From NCBI RefSeq assembly GCF_003369915.1, contig NC_046676.1:11204001-11268000 (forward strand): a stretch of 64,000 nucleotides of DNA, read 5' to 3'. Made by a program: the position numbers and the translations under genes. The DNA comes from Drosophila miranda (taxonomy: Eukaryota > Arthropoda > Insecta > Diptera > Drosophilidae). Under the pieces are notes generated by a model. The model made no database searches. It saw nothing but the letters and a program-made list of their open reading frames with translations, and was not told the origin of the DNA. Shown here piece after piece: positions 10,809 to 23,844 of this stretch; the first letter of the stretch is position 1; every line of letters begins with the position of its first letter.

Positions 10809-11167
10809 TTCTCTATGGGAAAATTTTGTATATTTAGCAAAAGTTTGAGAAAAAAGTTAGTATGGCTGTTCCAGTTACGTGATAACAGCTGACTATGAAC
10901 GATGAATAGGGCTGCCAGATCTTCCAATTGATTTTTTGTTCACATCTCTATCTTACTATCGACTGGGTTTCTATCGCAAAACTATAACTCTTCTCTTCGA
11001 TACGATTTTGGCACATCTCTAAAACCAAACAAAAAGACAACAACATTTTATACAAAATACTGCCGCAAATAGCAACAATTTGTTCGGAATTCCTTTTCAA
11101 CCGTTAATCGGTTTCGTAAACGCCATCAATAGCATTTTAGCAAAAGTATTTGGGGCGGCTTCTTACA
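10809..11167. promoter_or_regulatory. Bidirectional promoter region, KGD4-like gene / caly
   Basis: The 359 bases between two divergent start codons contain no open frame of note. Several partial DRE-like sites are present (CTATCGACTG, TCTATCGCAA, TTCGATACG). No TATA box is evident, which fits two housekeeping genes. Confidence 0.5.
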
Positions 11168-12650
11168 ATGAACGTCGCAGCAGGCGGTCCTGGTACGGCC
11201 AGTGCGAGTACGACTGCAGCAAATAGCATTTTCAACAATTCTTTGCTGGCATCGGCTACGGGAGCTACCACCATGCCAATGGCCCAACTGGCGGACGGTT
11301 GGCTGGAACTGGAGTCCGATCCTGGCCTCTTCACCCTGCTACTAGAGGACTTTGGCTGTAATTAGTAATGGCTGACTCTCATGCCACGATATTAATGTTC
11401 TTTCGATTTCAGGTCACGATGTTCAGGTGGAGGAGGTGTATGACCTCCAGAAGCCGATTGAAAGCCCTTACGGTTTCATTTTTCTCTTTCGCTGGATCGA
11501 AGAGCGGCGTGCACGCCGGAAAATAGTGGAAACTACCGCTGAGATCTTCGTTAAGGACGAAGAAGCCATATCCAGCATTTTCTTTGCCCAGCAGGTTGTG
11601 CCCAATAGTTGTGCCACCCATGCTCTGCTTTCCGTCCTTTTGAACTGCAACGAGAACAATTTGCAGCTGGGTGACACGCTGAGTCGCCTCAAGGTCCACA
11701 CCAAAGGCATGAGCCCGGAGAACAAGGGATTAGCTATAGGCAACACCCCGGAGTTGGCGTGCGCACACAACTCGCATGCCATACCGCAGGCACGACGTCG
11801 CCTAGAGCGAACTGGCGCTGGTGTCGCCAGCTGTCGTTTCACTGGCGAAGCCTTTCACTTTGTCAGCTTTGTGCCTATTAGTGGTCAACTGTTTGAACTA
11901 GACGGCTTGAAGCCGTATCCCATGAACCATGGCGGATGGGAAGACCATGAAGACTGGACGGATAAGTTTCGTCGTGTGATGGCGGAAAGATTGGGTATCG
12001 CCACGGGCGAACAGGACATACGCTTCAATCTGATGGCCGTTGTGCCCGACAGACGGATTGCAATAACTCATAAATTGAAAATGCTACGCACCAATCAGGC
12101 GATCGTCTCAGGGACACTGCAGAAACTACTGAAAGCTGACGAGCAAGGCGAATCGGGAAACGGTGATCAGCAGCGCCCGGACACACCCACCACACTTCTA
12201 GAACCAAGCGCCTTCACTGCAAAGGATCTTCAATTATTGCTCAAGAACCTCGACACAGAAATTGCTATCAACGAGCAGAATTTGGCGGACGAGAACGATC
12301 GCCGACACATGTTCAAAGTGGATGCCAGTCGTCGGACTCATAATTACGATAAATTCATATGCACCTTCCTCTCCATGCTGGCCCATCAGGGCGTTCTCGG
12401 CGAGCTGGTCAGCCAGCATCTGTTGCCCTCGAAGAAGGTTAGTGGCCAAAGTGCTGCCAATCGAATAAGCAAACAAAACAGTGCCGCGTCGAGTGCAGGT
12501 GCCAACGCTGGAGCTGCTGCTGGAGTCACGCCCAAGAGTCAGCAGCAACAGCAGCAGCCGCAGACTGCCGCTTCGAAAAATGGCAAATCTCCAGGAAAAA
12601 CTCCTGGCAGACGCCGAAAAGGACGCAACAAGTGCAGGAAACGGAAGTAG
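11168..12650 (+). CDS. caly: Calypso, BAP1-type deubiquitinase (UCH family)
   Basis: Two exons (11168–11357, 11413–12650) give 475 residues. After a low-complexity Ala/Ser/Thr leader, the UCH catalytic domain begins at [19 protein letters not shown]. The catalytic residues are in place: Gln/Cys in [17 protein letters not shown] (Cys near 131), His in GEAFHFVSF (near 212), Asp in [10 protein letters not shown] (near 227). The C-terminal ULD-type segment ([19 protein letters not shown]) and a Lys/Arg-rich tail ([14 protein letters not shown]) follow; the tail is known to contact nucleosomes. Known role: with Asx it forms PR-DUB, which removes monoubiquitin from histone H2A Lys118 in Polycomb repression. 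It converges with clu. Confidence 0.97.
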
Positions 12651-13573
12651 AGGTTTAGTCTTATGTTTAAGTTTTTATAAATACATTTCTGCATTTACTA
12701 TACATATGTACATTTCGATATACATATGTATGTATGTATGTTTGTTGATGCACCGCCATTCCAGAATTGAACAGAATTTGTTCCCGTGAAGACATCCACA
12801 AATACGACAAACGGCTTTGGCTTGGCAGCTTCTTAAGTTTTATTGATCATTTTTTGGATCATTTTAATAATAAAAAAAACCATTTTGTTCATATGATTAA
12901 TGTTCTGCAAGTCCTTGACACAGCAAGGAGGTCAGCAAACGTGTATGCATTATAAGTAATATAATGTTCTGATATATATATGTATATATATATATCCATA
13001 TGATAGTTGTATAACAAAAACGTACTCATTCAATAATTCTCTGGTCTCTTTTTGCCAATTAAGCGCAACACCATATGGTTACGCTATGGTAAATTGGTGC
13101 ATTTCATGCACTCGATGTGAAGCTGATTCTAACGGAAAACAATGAATGCAATATAGTAGGATGTGTTCAATCAATTAGCAATTATTATAAACTATAAAAG
13201 GCATTTGATGGCTTCTCAAATGGTTAAACAAACAATGTGTGTTTAAAAACAAGAGACAACTATCTGTCTCACAGCTGGTTTGGATAACGATGATGCTTGG
13301 GGGGTAGTGACTGATAGTTTGCTTGACTAAGTCTAAAATATTTTATTGGCATATACCGCATTAAGGGTTATATCCGATCTATATGTAATGTATTACTATG
13401 CGATGCGATGTGTGTGACATTTATGTTATTTTTTGTTTAACATGCTGGTTGACGTTTCAGTTTGTTCAAACTTTGATGTTGTAATTTAGCAGAGTCCCAA
13501 AATACGTTTGGCAATACGATACGATACGATTTTGTGACTTTGTTGGAGCGGTTGTTGTTTGCTTGTGGAGTGT
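12651..13573. other. Convergent 3' UTRs of caly and clu
   Basis: No coding sequence is seen. There are short TATG/TA repeats at about 12722–12742 and 12975–12996. The two 3' ends converge here. Confidence 0.6.
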
Positions 13574-16500
13574 TCAACTTGATACGGCCACTTTATCGCC
13601 ATTTGTAAGCTTCTGGTCGGTCGCTGCCTGCTCCTTATTATTGTCCTGTGGGGCCAAAACCTCAGATTCTCCATTGTTATTGGCAGCAGCCACCATGGAT
13701 TTGATCGCCTCGTTCACGTCGATATTGGCTTTCATATGCTTCTCAATCTCGCTGCGCACCTTAACAATGTCCCTTTGGCTGTGTTACGAAAAAGGCAAAA
13801 CGTTAGCGAACTAGATCAGAATTATTATCCTTTACTTAGGTACAAGATTTACCTAATTTGCACGAACAGTATGCCATTGATTGTGTTCAGCATCTCCAAC
13901 ACTGAGCCCATCGAGGGCGGAGTAATGTGTATGGGCGGCAGGTCGCTAGTCAGCTTGCCATTGGAATAGATATCGTTCATCTTGCGCTGCAGGAGCACAG
14001 CTTGCTGGGTCAACAGGCGTAGACATTCGGCCGAGTCCCGTGTCTTTTCATGCTTCTCACCAAGCTAAACGAAAGGAGAAAAACACAATTGTATGCCATT
14101 TCCCGCTGCCTCGCTCCCGGGGTACGCCTTACCTGTGACTTGTAAATGGAGTAAGTCTCCTTCTCATTGTTCAACGCTGAGCGGAAGTCGCCCATGCACG
14201 ACTGTGTGCGAGCCATCAAATGATAGCTGACTGCCACATGCATTGCCTTGTTGCCAAAGTATTTCAAATTCAATTTCAAGGCGTGCTCGATGAAGCGAAG
14301 CGACAGCTCATACTCTCCCAGCGCATGCAGGATCAAACTGATGTTGCTCTGAAATCAAAAGAAGAAACCAAAGCTTAAGACCCCGCGTTCAATTCACGTT
14401 CATTCAATGCTTACATCAATCAGAGCCACCTCCGGATGATCTTCACCGCAAGTCAGCACCAACAGGTAGCGGGCTCTGTACAAAAGTTTCAGGGACATAC
14501 CCACATGTCCGTTGGCAAACGAATAGAGCGATAGGTGAGCCTGCAACAATTGTTTCAATTAACTGAATGAAGAATATGATCTGGGACGGGACTTGATTGC
14601 TTACGTATTCTAAAATGGTCGATGGATTGTCAATGCCATTTACGCGCTCACTCATGATAACCGCACGCTGCTGAATGGCCAAGGCATCTTGGGCATCGCC
14701 CAGCAGATAGCTGAGACGGGCCAGCATCCTCAGACATGAGCCGTTCTCCTGGTGCATAGCGCCAAAGACATTGTTGAGGAGATTAAGAGCTTCGCTGATC
14801 AGCTCGTAGCCTTCCTTGAACAGACCCTGCTGTATCTTGGCCTGGCCCGTGGTGTAGAAATTGTAGGCATCGGATGCCCTTGGGCTTATGTGCTTCACCA
14901 CCGGGAACACATTGACGATGTCATCGTCGCCGAATGTGGGCTTGTGCTTGGAATCAAAGTTGTACTCGCGCAGGAGCACCTGAATTCCCACCTTCAGACA
15001 GAAGGCTCGCAGAAGGCAAATTCTCATGATGCCAAACTTATTCATAGCACTCTCCATGCAGTCGCAGTCGAGATCCCAGTCCCAGTAGGCCTTCGATTCC
15101 TTGCGTATCTGCTGCCACAGCGAACGCGGTGTGACCAGGGTCCAGTCGTAGGCGTTTGCGGAGCTGGAGGAGGATGTTGTGCTGCCACCATTCTGGTTGA
15201 TCGCCGGCTGCTGTTGTCCCTTGCCGCCCTTGGAGGACTTGTGCTTGTTGTGCTTGCCACCGTTGCCACCACGCTTCTTGTGCATCTCATCGTTGCTGAC
15301 GACAGGATTGATCGGGCCATTGGTCAGCAAACAATTCAGAAAGTGACTGATGGCGACGGACAGATGCATGGGGTCGGTGCTCTGCATGTAGGTGTAGTAA
15401 ATGTGTTTGGTTGCCCTCACAATTAGCTCCATAACGGCAATGCGGTACAGGTAGTCCATGCGAGGCATCTGGCCCAGCGTTTTGATCACCTTGCCCAGAT
15501 ACCGAACATTGATGCCGTAACTGTGAAGAGACTCTGTCAGATTCTGGCCATCAATAGGGGGCGAGGAGTGGGACAAGTGCTCCTTGACAAAGGCCGGTAT
15601 CTGTTTGACCACAAGGAACTCGGCGGCATCCTGAACGAGCAGCTTTTGCTTGGCCACCGACCCGGAGGTGCCCTCTTCCCCATCAACGTGGCGTATGCCC
15701 GGAGAGAAGACGTCAGGATTGAAGCGAAAGTCGAATTCCTTTTCCTTCATCGAGCCAACAGCGGCACATGCCTGCTTAACCACCTCGGCAGCCTGAATTT
15801 CGTTGGAGGTGGCCACATTCGACTGGGCTTCCCGTATGGCATTGACCATCGCCTCGGCGTTCTTTGTTTCGACAGGAGTTTCCTTCTCTTTCTCGTTCTC
15901 CTTGTCATTGGGAGTTTCATTTACATTTAGATTCTCTTTGTTCTCTTTATCGGCCTCTTCTATGGCAGGCAATTGTTTCTTCTCCTCCGACTGTGTTTCC
16001 TCGGGCTTCTTCGCATTGAGCTGCTGCAGATGCACGGCAGCGATCCGAATGAAGTTCACGTACCGATCCTCAACGAAGGCCTCCAGCAGCTCCTGCCTGA
16101 GGCAGCACAACTTATGGCGATGCTCGATGGGATAGCCCATTTCAACAAGCTCCGTGCTGAGCTTGACTTCCTGCAGCTTCAAGAAGTTGACATCTGGCGG
16201 GAAAGTGCGCAACAGATCGAGAATATAGTGTCTGCCATCGTTGCCAATGATGCCCTTGCACTCCACCGAAGAGCAGAGCTCGACAGGCTCATCGCGCTCG
16301 TTGTAAACGGAATGGGGCAGGATTTTCAGATGCTTGCCCGCCTGCCGCAGCAGCTCCAAATACTTGGGATGGCTCAGAACAGTCTTGCCAAAGTCTATAG
16401 ATCCGTAGACAACGCTCTGCTCTTGCTCGCGCTCTAGGATGCCCGGGATTATGGACTGGGCAGTCACTCTGTAGCCGCGATAGTCAATCACCACCGTGCC

Positions 16501-19415
16501 CAGGGTGTACAGTCCCTCCACATCCACAGCATTGTATACCCTCACACCATGGAGGTCATAGCGCGGTGCCACATAGGCGGCGTAGTCACCGCCCAACTCC
16601 TTGTAGTGGTCCCTCACATCGAAGCCGAGAGAGAAGAAAATATTGTTCCAAATGAACATCTGCATCTTGGAGTCCTCCCCGGGATTGATGGCCAGCACAT
16701 TGCCATCAATGACGGCCATGGCTCCCCTGGTTGCGGCAGTGACAAAGTCCCCGTGGACTTTGAATATGGCGCGCTCGCGAAGCAAGCGCTCTGGCAGTGT
16801 CTTGCGAGGAAGTTCACGCGTTGTCTGCAACTCCTCGTTCCAGTCACGTGTCTGGCCGGGTATGTGCTCCTCGTAACTGCATGAAACAAACGAAAGACCA
16901 CCGCCAAGACTGTGATTAAAGGGTCAGTTTGGTTGGTTAAATGCGGCGCCACTTACCCCAACTTTGAGCTAAAGGCATCCTCAGCACGTATGGCGTCTAC
17001 GGTGTGCTCCAGAATGGGGGACGCCCACTGGTACACCTGGTAGGGTGTGGCCACCCTCTCGAAGGCATGTCGCAGTGTGCGACGCTTCTGGATGGCCTGG
17101 AAGGCACGTCGGAACGAGGGCGATATGTGGGATAGCAGATCGATGAGCGAGTGACTCAGATAGCTCGGATTGTCTGGCTTTGGGTTGAAGGTGTCGTCCG
17201 TGGACTGATTTATGAAGAAGCCCCTGGAGCAGGCGGAGATGTGATAGCGCTTCTCCTCCATGGTGATGACGTACAGATACATGAGATCGCCGTGCAACTT
17301 GCGGGGACCAGGCGGCGGATTCCACGCGGACGTGGTGAGCACCTTCAGGGCCTGCGGCCCTTTTGCGTTCTTGAAGTTCGGATGAAGGGGCAGCAGTGGC
17401 GGCTCAAACACTCCGGGGGTCACATAGTCCGGCGGTGTGCAGTCGACAGAGTCGGGGCGCGTCTTCTTCTTGTCCAAGAGATCGCCCTGCGTGATCGTAT
17501 TCAAGTAGGTCAGCGAGGTGCATTCAATGCCATTATATGCATCAGCGGGATCCAAATTCTTCAGCAGATCGCGCACATGACGCACATGGATGCGTGCCTC
17601 TCGCATGGTGTACGGCTCTTCGACCACTTTGATGGTGGAGCCTGACTCTAGCTGTTCGATCGTTTTCAGCTCGGCGAAATTGTCGAGCGTCACGTTGTCC
17701 AGCTGCAGGGAGAAACAGGTCCTGTGGCACGACTCCTCGCGATCCATTAGCAGTTGATGGATCTCCTGGACCAACTCCATGCTGGACAGCTGCACGGTCA
17801 ATAGCTCTGAACCGGGACAGCTGATGTTCACGTGAATACCCGCATCGTGCAGGGCGTCCAGGTCAATGTCCTCCGTATCGAGCTCGGCAACCTCAGCCCC
17901 ATCGCCGCCCTCCGCCTTTTCGTCCTTGACTGCCACCACATTTGCATTGGCGTCGGCTTCGGCATCGGCGTCACCATCTCCTTCGGGTTTCTTCTCCTCG
18001 ACATGTCCATTGCTCAGAGCGTCTTCATCTGTGGATACGGGTGGGCTTTTGTTGCGGTTCTTCTTGCCTGGAGATTGAATGGGGTTCTGGTCAGTATTGT
18101 CATTTAAATGGCGGATATAGAATTGGGGTCCAATTCGGTAGGGTAGGAGTGGCGTGCTCAAAACCAAACCATTTTGAACTTTTGACAGTGTTCGAGCGAC
18201 TTTGTTAAGGCTAAGCCCCAGGCTGGACTCTTTTGTCTCTCAGATTTACATAACAGCATGTTCGTTTACTGGTGCCGCTCACTGTGTCTGCCTGTATCTG
18301 ATGGTGCACGTGTGTGAGTGGGCTTGAGTGTGCAGTGCATGAAACAAAAGACAGAAAAACAAACAAGAAAAAGCACGCCGCTGATAAGGCCAAAGGGGCC
18401 GGCCGGGTTCGGGTTCGGGATCGGATTTGATTTCGATTTCGAAGAGTCCCAGACCAGACGGTAAACGAACTCGATCTCCTTCGATTTTCACCAGAGCAAT
18501 GCTAATTTCGACACCGGCCTATGAGATTACAGCACGGAAACGAACTGAGCTGAGGGAAAGCAAGAGTGGAAAGTAAACACGGAGAGCGGGTAAGGAAAAC
18601 ACCTCTCGCGACGCGTTGGTGGAAAGAGAGAAGAGCGAGAAGAGGGCAGGGGCAGGGGCAGGGAGCAGGCAAGAGTGCGGTAAGAGATAGGGCGATGCGA
18701 TGCGTCGAAATTTTGTAGAAAACATGATTTACATAATTGTCGAGTAATTTGTGTTTTGTTGCATGCAGTTGGGGCAGCTAGCACGTGTTAATTGTAGGTT
18801 AAACTCAACAAGAAATCCTCCTCCTCCCAGTCGCAGTCCCAGTGCCAGGGGTTAATGAACAGTGGGGATCGGGTGAACAACATGTGCGTTGCCGTTGCCA
18901 TGCCAAGAAACACATGCACATACGCGGGCACGAAGACACAGACGGCAAACGAACGAAATTAAATATTGTAACTTCGAATCCAACACACATTTACACTGCA
19001 ATTGTAACGCACGCGGTTCCTGCAGCCTATCGCGAGGGGGAATGGAATGGGGGAGTAGCGAATAGCTAGAGCTAGAGACAGAGACAGAGAGAACGGGCGC
19101 CGGGCATGATAGGGAGAAAAAACCCATTACGTAATGTTAAAAATGTTATGTGATTCGATTTTGCAGCAATAATATTGAGGTAGTTTCCATGGAGGATAGG
19201 GTAGGGCGGGGGAGGGTGAAGTTGAACGCACCTTTCTTCTTCGTTGCGGGGCCATCGGCAGCAGTGCCATTGCCATTGACCAAGTTCTGGCTCTGATTCT
19301 TTTTACTGCCGGCCAAATTGCTGTTCTCCTTGGCCTTGTTGGTTTTTGTTGTTGCAGACGCTGCATCTCCCGTCACCGCTGAATTTGAATTTTTGCTGTC
19401 CATCTCAAGCCCCAT
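13574..19415 (-). CDS. clu: Clueless (clustered mitochondria protein)
   Basis: Seven minus-strand coding exons were traced: 19415–19232, 18067–16957, 16876–14605, 14540–14415, 14348–14133, 14064–13853 and 13778–13574. They give 1441 residues, close to the known fly length. Order: a Lys-rich, low-complexity N terminus, a CLU_N ubiquitin-like domain, the Clu domain around [20 protein letters not shown] and FNNIFFSLG-like sequence, an eIF3-p135-type middle, then TPR repeats in the small 3' exons ([40 protein letters not shown]). Known role: cytosolic RNP that binds mRNAs for mitochondrial proteins and keeps mitochondria dispersed. A repeat-A promoter lies 309 bases upstream of the ATG. The CTT-rich and acidic linkers hold no frameshifts. 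Confidence 0.97.
18068..19231 (-). other. clu first intron
   Basis: This 1.16-kb intron is bounded by GTGCGT and a CAG acceptor. It is purine-rich at 18540–18680 on the plus strand. No nested gene or RNA structure is evident. Confidence 0.7.
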
Positions 19416-19723
19416 GGTATTAGCCTGCTTCTATTCAAAAACACACAAAGTTCTTTTCACGTTTCTGCTGCTGCTGCTGCTTCTGTCTTTGGGCCCGACC
19501 GTGTTATACAACTCTAACCGTTTGCCACAGCCGAGTTGATGATTTTGATTTATTTAATATGAACTATTCTAGATAACAAACTTGGTTGCTGCTTTTGAAT
19601 GACTGATTTTTTATTAACACCTATGACAAGTAGATCTTGTTTCTCTTTTTCAGCACATTATACTTTATTTTATTTGATTTTGGACAGTTTTAAATAGAAA
19701 AAGTTATGTTGTTGTCGGCAGGC

Positions 19724-19734
19724 CAGTGTGACCG
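19724..19734 (-). promoter_or_regulatory. Ohler motif 1 of clu
   Basis: CAGTGTGACCG is an exact match to reversed YGGTCACACTR, facing clu. A near-DRE (GATCGATAC) follows at about 19737. Two exact motif-6 sites lie upstream at 19767–19778 (TTCGGTATTTTT on the minus strand) and 19808–19819 (GTCAGTATATTT). Confidence 0.75.
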
Positions 19735-19960
19735 CTGATCGATACAATATACCGCCCGTCCCTCAGAAAAATACCGAAATATACGACTTATTTTCAAAAT
19801 ATACCGTAAATATACTGACGATCTAATGTTCCATCTTACAAATTCCCCGTTTTTGATATGCCGGCGAATATTACTAGCTAGATAGAACATTTAGCCATGC
19901 CCACATAATTTTATCCGATTAGGGAATAAATTTTCTACTTAACTGGCTTATTCTTAATAC
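19724..19960 (+). repeat. Dispersed repeat A, copy 3 (clu promoter)
   Basis: Landmarks in the common order: CAGTGTGACCGC, CCTCAGAAAAATACC, AAATATACTGAC, CCGTTTTTGATAT, AATATTACTAGCTAGA, ATAATTTTATCCGATTAG and AATTTTCTACTTAACTGG. A second, head-less copy follows in the same orientation at 20050–20200. Confidence 0.8.
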
Positions 19961-20049
19961 TTGCTTTTGCTTGAATTTTGCCTGAAAAAAGGTTTTAGCG
20001 AAAAAGGTCCAACACATAAAACGTAAGAGAAAAATAGTTTATTGCTATT

Positions 20050-20200
20050 GTTATTATTTGATATGTCGTTGAATAATGCTGACTAACTAAGACCCTTAGC
20101 TCTGCCTATATAATTTTAAGCCATTGATGAATAAATTTTCTACACGATTAGCTAATTTTAAATTCTCCTCTTTATTGTATTATATCTTAAAACAAGGTTT
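20050..20200 (+). repeat. Dispersed repeat A, copy 4 (partial, tandem to copy 3)
   Basis: It holds only the distal part of the unit: TGATATGTCGTTGAATAATG, AAGACCCTTAGCTCTG, ATAATTTTAAGCCATTGATG, AATTTTCTACACGATTAG and TTAAAACAAGGTTTAAAC. The motif-1 and motif-6 head is absent. Confidence 0.65.
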
Positions 20201-21238
20201 AAACAAAAAATATCAACAGAAAACAAGCAACGTAAGTGAGTATGGAAAGTAACGTCATCTCTTACTTGTAGCTTGTCAGCCGGAGTATGGGCATTTGTCA
20301 TATGTTGAGTGTCTTATCTCGATCCCGATACCTATTCTTGGCCTCTATAAGAAGACAATTAGTAGAAAAATATCGTTGAATTAGCTTAAAAACAGAGGCT
20401 GAATAGTTTCTGCATTCTTTGGAGCCTGAGATGACAAACACTTCCTCAAATCTATAACATCCATTTCTCCAGGGTATTCAGAATGTTGCTCAATCTGCGG
20501 CATGTTGAGAGACAATGCTGCTCGATTTCTTTGTGCGATTTTTTGTGCAACCAGGGATGCCAAACTTGTTTACATTTCCGTTGGTTTCAATTTGGAGTAT
20601 ATTTTAGACTTTCTTTGCACAATAGATTTGTTCAGATCAGTTAATTAACACCCAATACGACTGCCATAGATAAGGGTACTATAACTATACTAGCGTGGGA
20701 TTGGAAGATCCCAAAAATCAAGGCAAAGGTGTATGAATTCTGGCTGTAGTTAGACTAAATTGATTATAATATATTCTGTATAAATATATATATATATATA
20801 TATACACACCCAATGGTCATATAACACCAGAATTAAAGGCAAAGATGAATTATGTTTTCACCATTTGTGTGAAAATTAAGTTTTTCAACACACACAGCTG
20901 ATGCAGAGCAGCGCGCAATACGTTCAAAGTATAATTCTGCTGCGCTGTTGCTCTTTTGCTACCAGTTCGACTACGCAGCCTAAATAGATTTCTTTGCCTT
21001 ATATTTGGTTTCAATGCTTTAACTTTAACTGTAGCTTTGCACTAATAACGATGTGTCGCCAGCCCTATGCAAATGTGATTACAGCGCTGCCGCCAGCCCT
21101 AGTCACACAGCTGATATGCAAAATAAAATAAAAACATTGCCATAGTTAGTCCCAGCTTCGACGCGTTTGCACACGTTGCACTTTTATCGGCCCAGTGAAA
21201 AGAAGGCGCTTTGATATACCCACCAACATCAATTTGAT
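20201..21238. other. Intergenic DNA between clu and the SPATA20-like gene
   Basis: No supported gene is seen. A TA/CA microsatellite lies at about 20785–20810. A minus-strand open stretch at 20381–20563 has no ATG before its middle and is not called. Near 21050–21120 the sequence GCCAGCCCTA occurs twice, with TAGTCACACAGCTG between it and the start of the next gene. Confidence 0.5.
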
Positions 21239-23844
21239 ATGTTCAGAAGCAAAACACTCCATCTCTGGATACGAAGTAATTTGAAAGCGGCAAGGAACCT
21301 TCACGTATTTTCGTCACTCGCAGCAGGCGTAGCGCCCCAGACGCCACCGAGCCTGTTCCATCGCACTTGGCGTAGTCCTATCGAGTAAGGGGAACACACA
21401 AAACTATAGTTTGTAAATCACGTTCAAGTCTCAATTTATTGTCAAATAGTTGGGGAGTAAGCCAAAATTACCGTGGAATGGCCAGTGGAGGGGAAACTGA
21501 CGCGCAGGCTCCGAAGGCTCCAGGCAATCGATTAGTTTCTTCCAAATCTCCATACCTTTTGCAACATGCTTATAATCCAGTGGACTGGTGAGTAAACTAA
21601 ACAAATAATATATTGAGCTGTGGAATAAACAAACCAATCCATCGTAGGTATCCCTGGGGCGAGGAGGCCTTTGAACGTGCCCGCACCGAAAATAAGTTGA
21701 TCTTTCTGTCCGTGGGCTACTCAACCTGTCACTGGTGCCATGTCATGGAGCACGAATCGTTTGAGAATCTCGAGACAGCTGCTGTTATGAATGAACATTT
21801 TGTGAACATCAAAGTGGATCGAGAGGAGCGTCCCGATATTGACAAGATCTATATGACATTCCTCCAAATGACCAAGGGCGGCGGTGGCTGGCCCATGAGC
21901 ATCTGGCTGACACCCGACTTGGCTCCCCTTACCGCTGGGACCTATTTCCCCCCAACAGGCCGCTATGGCATGCCTTCATTCAAAACTGTTCTTCTGGCCA
22001 TAGCCCAGCAATGGCAGACGAATCGTCAAAGACTCATTGAGTCAGGCTCCAGCATTCTCAATGCTTTAAAGCAAAACGAAGACGCATCCGCTGTTGCAGA
22101 GGCTGCTTTCGAGCCTGGCAGCGCCGGCGCCAAGCTAGCTGAAGCTATCGGTGTCCACAAGCGGCGGTTTGACCGAACGAACGGCGGGTTCGGCACGGAG
22201 CCAAAGTTTCCCGAGGTGCCTCGCCTTAATTTCCTCTTCCATGCCTATCTGGTGAGCAAGGATGTATCCGTGTTGGACATTGTTCTGCAAACACTAGATC
22301 ACATTGGTCGCGGCGGGATTAATGATCACATATTTGGGGGCTTTGCGCGCTATGCCACAACTGCCGATTGGCACAACGTGCACTTCGAGAAGATGTTGTA
22401 TGACCAGGGACAACTGATGGCGGCCTATTCCAATGCCTACAAGCTGACAAGGAGCGCAACCTTTCTGACCTATGCAGACAAGATCTACAAGTATATAATG
22501 AAGGACCTACGTCATCCCCTGGGTGGATTCTATGCCGGCGAGGATGCCGACTCATTACCGGATCACAAGGACACCGTCAAGGTTGAGGGAGCTTTTTATG
22601 CCTGGACCTGGGACGAAATTGAAGCGGCCTTCAAGGACCAGGCCAAGCGTTTCGATGATGTCTTGCCGAAGCGCGCCTTTGAGATCTATGCCTTTCATTA
22701 CGGGCTCAAGCCGAAGGGCAACGTCCCGACCTACAGTGATCCACATGGCCATCTCACCGGGAAGAATATACTCATTGTGCGCGGATCGGATGAGGAAACC
22801 TGCTCCAACTTTGACCTGCAGCCGGAGAAACTTGTCAAATTACTGGAGACGGCAAACGACATACTGCATGTTCTGCGGGATCAGCGTCCACGACCACATC
22901 TGGATACAAAGATTATCTGCGCATGGAATGGCCTTATGTTGTCTGGTCTCTCCAAATTGGCCAACTGTGGCACAGTCAAAAGAGAGGAGTACATCAGAGC
23001 CGCCAAAGAACTCGTAGACTTTCTGCGTAAGGAGATGTATGATCCGGAACAAAAGCTGCTTCTGCGATCGTGCTATGGAGTGGCTGTGGGGGATCCAACC
23101 CTAGAGAAGAATGAGTAGGTTCTTCACCAAACGATGCATAGATATGCCATAGATAAATATTCCCAACTTTTCAGATCACAAATCGATGGCTTCTTGGATG
23201 ACTATGCCTTCCTCATCAAGGGTCTCCTCGACTATTACAAGGCCTCACTGGACCTCAGTGCCTTGCGCTGGGCCAAAGAGCTGCAGGAGACCCAGGATAA
23301 ACTCTTCTGGGACGAGCAGAATGGTGCCTACTTCTTCTCCCAACAGAATGCCCCTAATGTGATTGTTCGGCTAAAGGAGGGTGATGACGGTGCTGAGCCC
23401 TGCGGCAACAGCGTCTCCGCCCGCAATTTGACACTTCTCTCGCACTACTACGATGAGGAGACCTACCTTCAGCGAGCCGCCAAGTTGATGAATTTCTTTG
23501 CCGACGTTGCGCCCTTTGGTCATGCTCTGCCCGAAATGCTGTCGGCTCTGCTGCTGCACGAGAACGGACTGGATCTGGTGGCTGTGGTGGGGCCCGACTC
23601 GGAAGATACCAAGCGTTTTGTGGAAATCTGTCGAAAGTTTTTCATACCAGGCATGATCATCTTGCACGTGGACCCCCTCCATCCCGATGATGCATGCAAT
23701 CAGCGGGTGCAGAAGAAATTCAAGATGGTCAATGGCAAGACCACAGTTTACATTTGCCACGACCGCGTGTGCCGCATGCCCGTCACAGATCCCACGCAGC
23801 TGGAGGAGAACCTGATGGCCAACTTCTTTACCGAGCGCGTCTGA
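21239..23844 (+). CDS. SPATA20/DUF255-like thioredoxin-domain protein
   Basis: Four exons (21239–21384, 21450–21587, 21648–23114, 23175–23844) give 806 residues in consistent phase. The N terminus ([20 protein letters not shown]) is basic and looks mitochondrial. Next come [20 protein letters not shown] and a thioredoxin-like domain with [17 protein letters not shown] (CxxC near 122) and [10 protein letters not shown]. The rest is the all-helical six-hairpin glycosidase-like domain ([63 protein letters not shown]). Family members are nearly universal, but the biochemical role is not settled; mammalian SPATA20 is testis-rich. The start was chosen because exons 1 and 2 splice in frame and supply a targeting signal. 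The identification is firm. Confidence 0.94.

Noticed and set aside
14752-16437. Long plus-strand frames opposite clu
   Set aside because: They are shadows of the clu exons, whose splicing and domains account for the constraint.
18540-18680. Purine-rich tract in clu intron 1 as a possible regulatory element
   Set aside because: It is simple low-complexity sequence with no motif I can support.
20381-20563. 60-codon minus-strand frame between clu and the SPATA20-like gene
   Set aside because: It has no ATG until its middle and no recognisable feature; it may be decayed sequence.
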